From positions 1 through 64,000 of the forward strand of contig CAJYLH010000036.1 of NCBI GenBank assembly GCA_913775525.1: a stretch of DNA of 64,000 nt, written 5' to 3'. The notes beneath the pieces are model-generated. The model worked only from the letters and a program-made list of their open reading frames with translations. It was not told the origin of the DNA and made no database searches. The stretch's first letter is position 1; the number at the start of each line of letters is the position of its first letter. A program made the position numbers and the translations under genes. This stretch comes from an uncultured Chryseobacterium sp. GTDB lineage: Bacteria > Bacteroidota > Bacteroidia > Flavobacteriales > Weeksellaceae. This document shows positions 63,328 to 64,000 of the stretch, one piece after another.

Positions 63328-63752
63328 TCTGTAATAATTAATGCGGGCTACGGTGCAAAACAAAGAGCATCCCGTCCATTCATCATCTGTAAGCGATAAC
63401 TATTAGCTACTCTCTTGAAATTGATGATCCATCCTAAAATCCATCATGAACATAGGATCAAGAAATGTCCTGAACTTTTTCAAATAGATTTTTGTCCCTG
63501 TTAACTATTTCCCATCATATATTACACAATATAAGAATGGGTAAATCCAAGTTTTCTTAATACAATTCATACCATTGAACCCGGCAAAGCAACTTCTGTC
63601 GGGTTCTCTTTGTGAATTACAATCAGAATACTGCTTAAGAAGGCTCATTATTAAATAAATGCAACGTTCCTCTTGGTATAAAATGACTCACATATCAAGT
63701 CTCATCACATTAGAAAAATATGATACAAATCATGCATTTTTTTCTTAATAAT
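63328..63752. other. Intergenic region before the TetR gene
   Basis: No gene seen. It contains GAACCCG/CGGGTTC (63577-63606), a hairpin followed by TCTCTTT, possibly a terminator for an unseen transcript, and otherwise AT-rich DNA. Confidence 0.4.
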
Positions 63753-63827
63753 TTTGTTTAACAATTTTGTCAAAAATAAAATTTGAATTAATTTTGCTCC
63801 ACAAATTTGTTTAACAAAAATGTCAAA
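63753..63827 (+). promoter_or_regulatory. TetR gene promoter flanked by two operator-like direct repeats
   Basis: TTTG (63766-63769), a 19-nt spacer and TAATTTTG (63789-63796) form a canonical promoter. Two 22-nt direct repeats, 63753-63774 and 63806-63827, agree at 19 positions and each contain TTGTTTAACAA, a palindrome with a central T. The first covers the -33 box and the second the start codon, a good design for autorepression. Confidence 0.6.
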
Positions 63828-64000
63828 TCAAATAAAAAAAGACCAGACGCAAGAACTGATAAAAGAAACAACGAAGAATTTATTCTTTGTTAAAGGGAAA
63901 TTTGATGCCACCACGCAGGAAATTGCAGATGAAGCAGGAGTTAACCGGACACTGATCAATTATTATTTCCGGTCACGAGATAACCTTATCCAGATCATTT
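63820..64000 (+). CDS. TetR family transcriptional regulator, 5' part (cut by window end)
   Basis: The first 60 codons of a TetR-type repressor: TQELIKETTKNLFFVKGKFD, then ATTQEIADEAGVNRTLINYY followed by FRSRDNLIQII, the classic TetR helix-turn-helix (T-Q-EIA--AGV-R-LINYYF-S-D-L). The frame is still open at 64000, so ligand domain and targets are unseen. The start codon lies inside the second operator-like repeat, implying autoregulation. Confidence 0.93.
   Translation, partial: MSNQIKKDQTQELIKETTKNLFFVKGKFDATTQEIADEAGVNRTLINYYFRSRDNLIQII

Overview
The window looks like chromosomal DNA of a Flavobacteriia member close to Chryseobacterium (family Weeksellaceae). Evidence: moderate to low GC, Bacteroidetes-type promoters (-7 box TAnnTTTG, often only 5-30 nt before the start codon and mostly without a Shine-Dalgarno), GLPGLI-family proteins, a type 9 secretion (T9SS) type A sorting domain, BlaI/M56 regulation, SPASM/ATP-grasp peptide maturases and typical flavobacterial housekeeping proteins. 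Genus is an inference from remembered protein style; no search was run.

Layout. 0-9.6 kb: repeat-like DNA, an unrecognised 540-aa protein, a DUF1294 membrane protein, a DJ-1/PfpI protein, the GTPase TypA, an M23 endopeptidase lipoprotein and a YddW-like glycosidase lipoprotein. 9.6-16.1 kb: a probable structured RNA, ferritin, YchF, a calcium-repeat lipoprotein, an AraC regulator with an SDR oxidoreductase, and a methionine/kynurenine-type aminotransferase. 16.1-25.1 kb: an XRE/S24 LexA-like repressor, a T9SS cargo protein, a LytTR regulator with a degenerate receiver, then topoisomerase IV (parE, membrane protein, parC) and a rhomboid protease.

25.1-31.7 kb, minus strand, is the most interesting accessory region: a 'grasp-with-spasm' RiPP (graspetide-type) locus. 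In transcription order it holds a 69-aa GG-leader precursor peptide, a terminator, two DUF6624-like lipoproteins, a decayed second precursor not visible as an open frame, a GLPGLI protein, the ATP-grasp maturase, a 60-aa coupled peptide, a third DUF6624-like lipoprotein cut short by a frameshift, and the SPASM maturase. 32-34.8 kb: prmC, yaaA, a YrdC/TsaC protein and three tandem initiator tRNA-fMet genes. 35-40.7 kb: degraded DNA, a SpoIIAA-like protein, a MITE-like element, an ECF41-type sigma factor with a small monooxygenase and a candidate cognate promoter, a macrolide phosphotransferase pseudogene, and a Tudor-like protein.

40.9-64 kb: a BlaI-M56-GLPGLI operon with a BlaI-type operator, an O-acetyltransferase, a transaldolase, a TPR protein, peptidase E, DacB with an orphan histidine kinase, M61 and M1 metallopeptidases, TatC, KdsD, RecQ without most zinc cysteines, a glycosyltransferase, LpdA, a six-copy tandem array derived from the lpdA terminator that carries mini-ORFs, a CvfB-like S1 protein, a secreted unknown, and the 5' end of a TetR regulator with paired operator-like repeats.

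Functional links that the sequence supports: parE/parC form one enzyme; prmC and yaaA are 4 nt apart; BlaI, M56 and GLPGLI form one autoregulated unit; the SPASM/ATP-grasp pair should modify the precursor peptide encoded at the head of the same strand.
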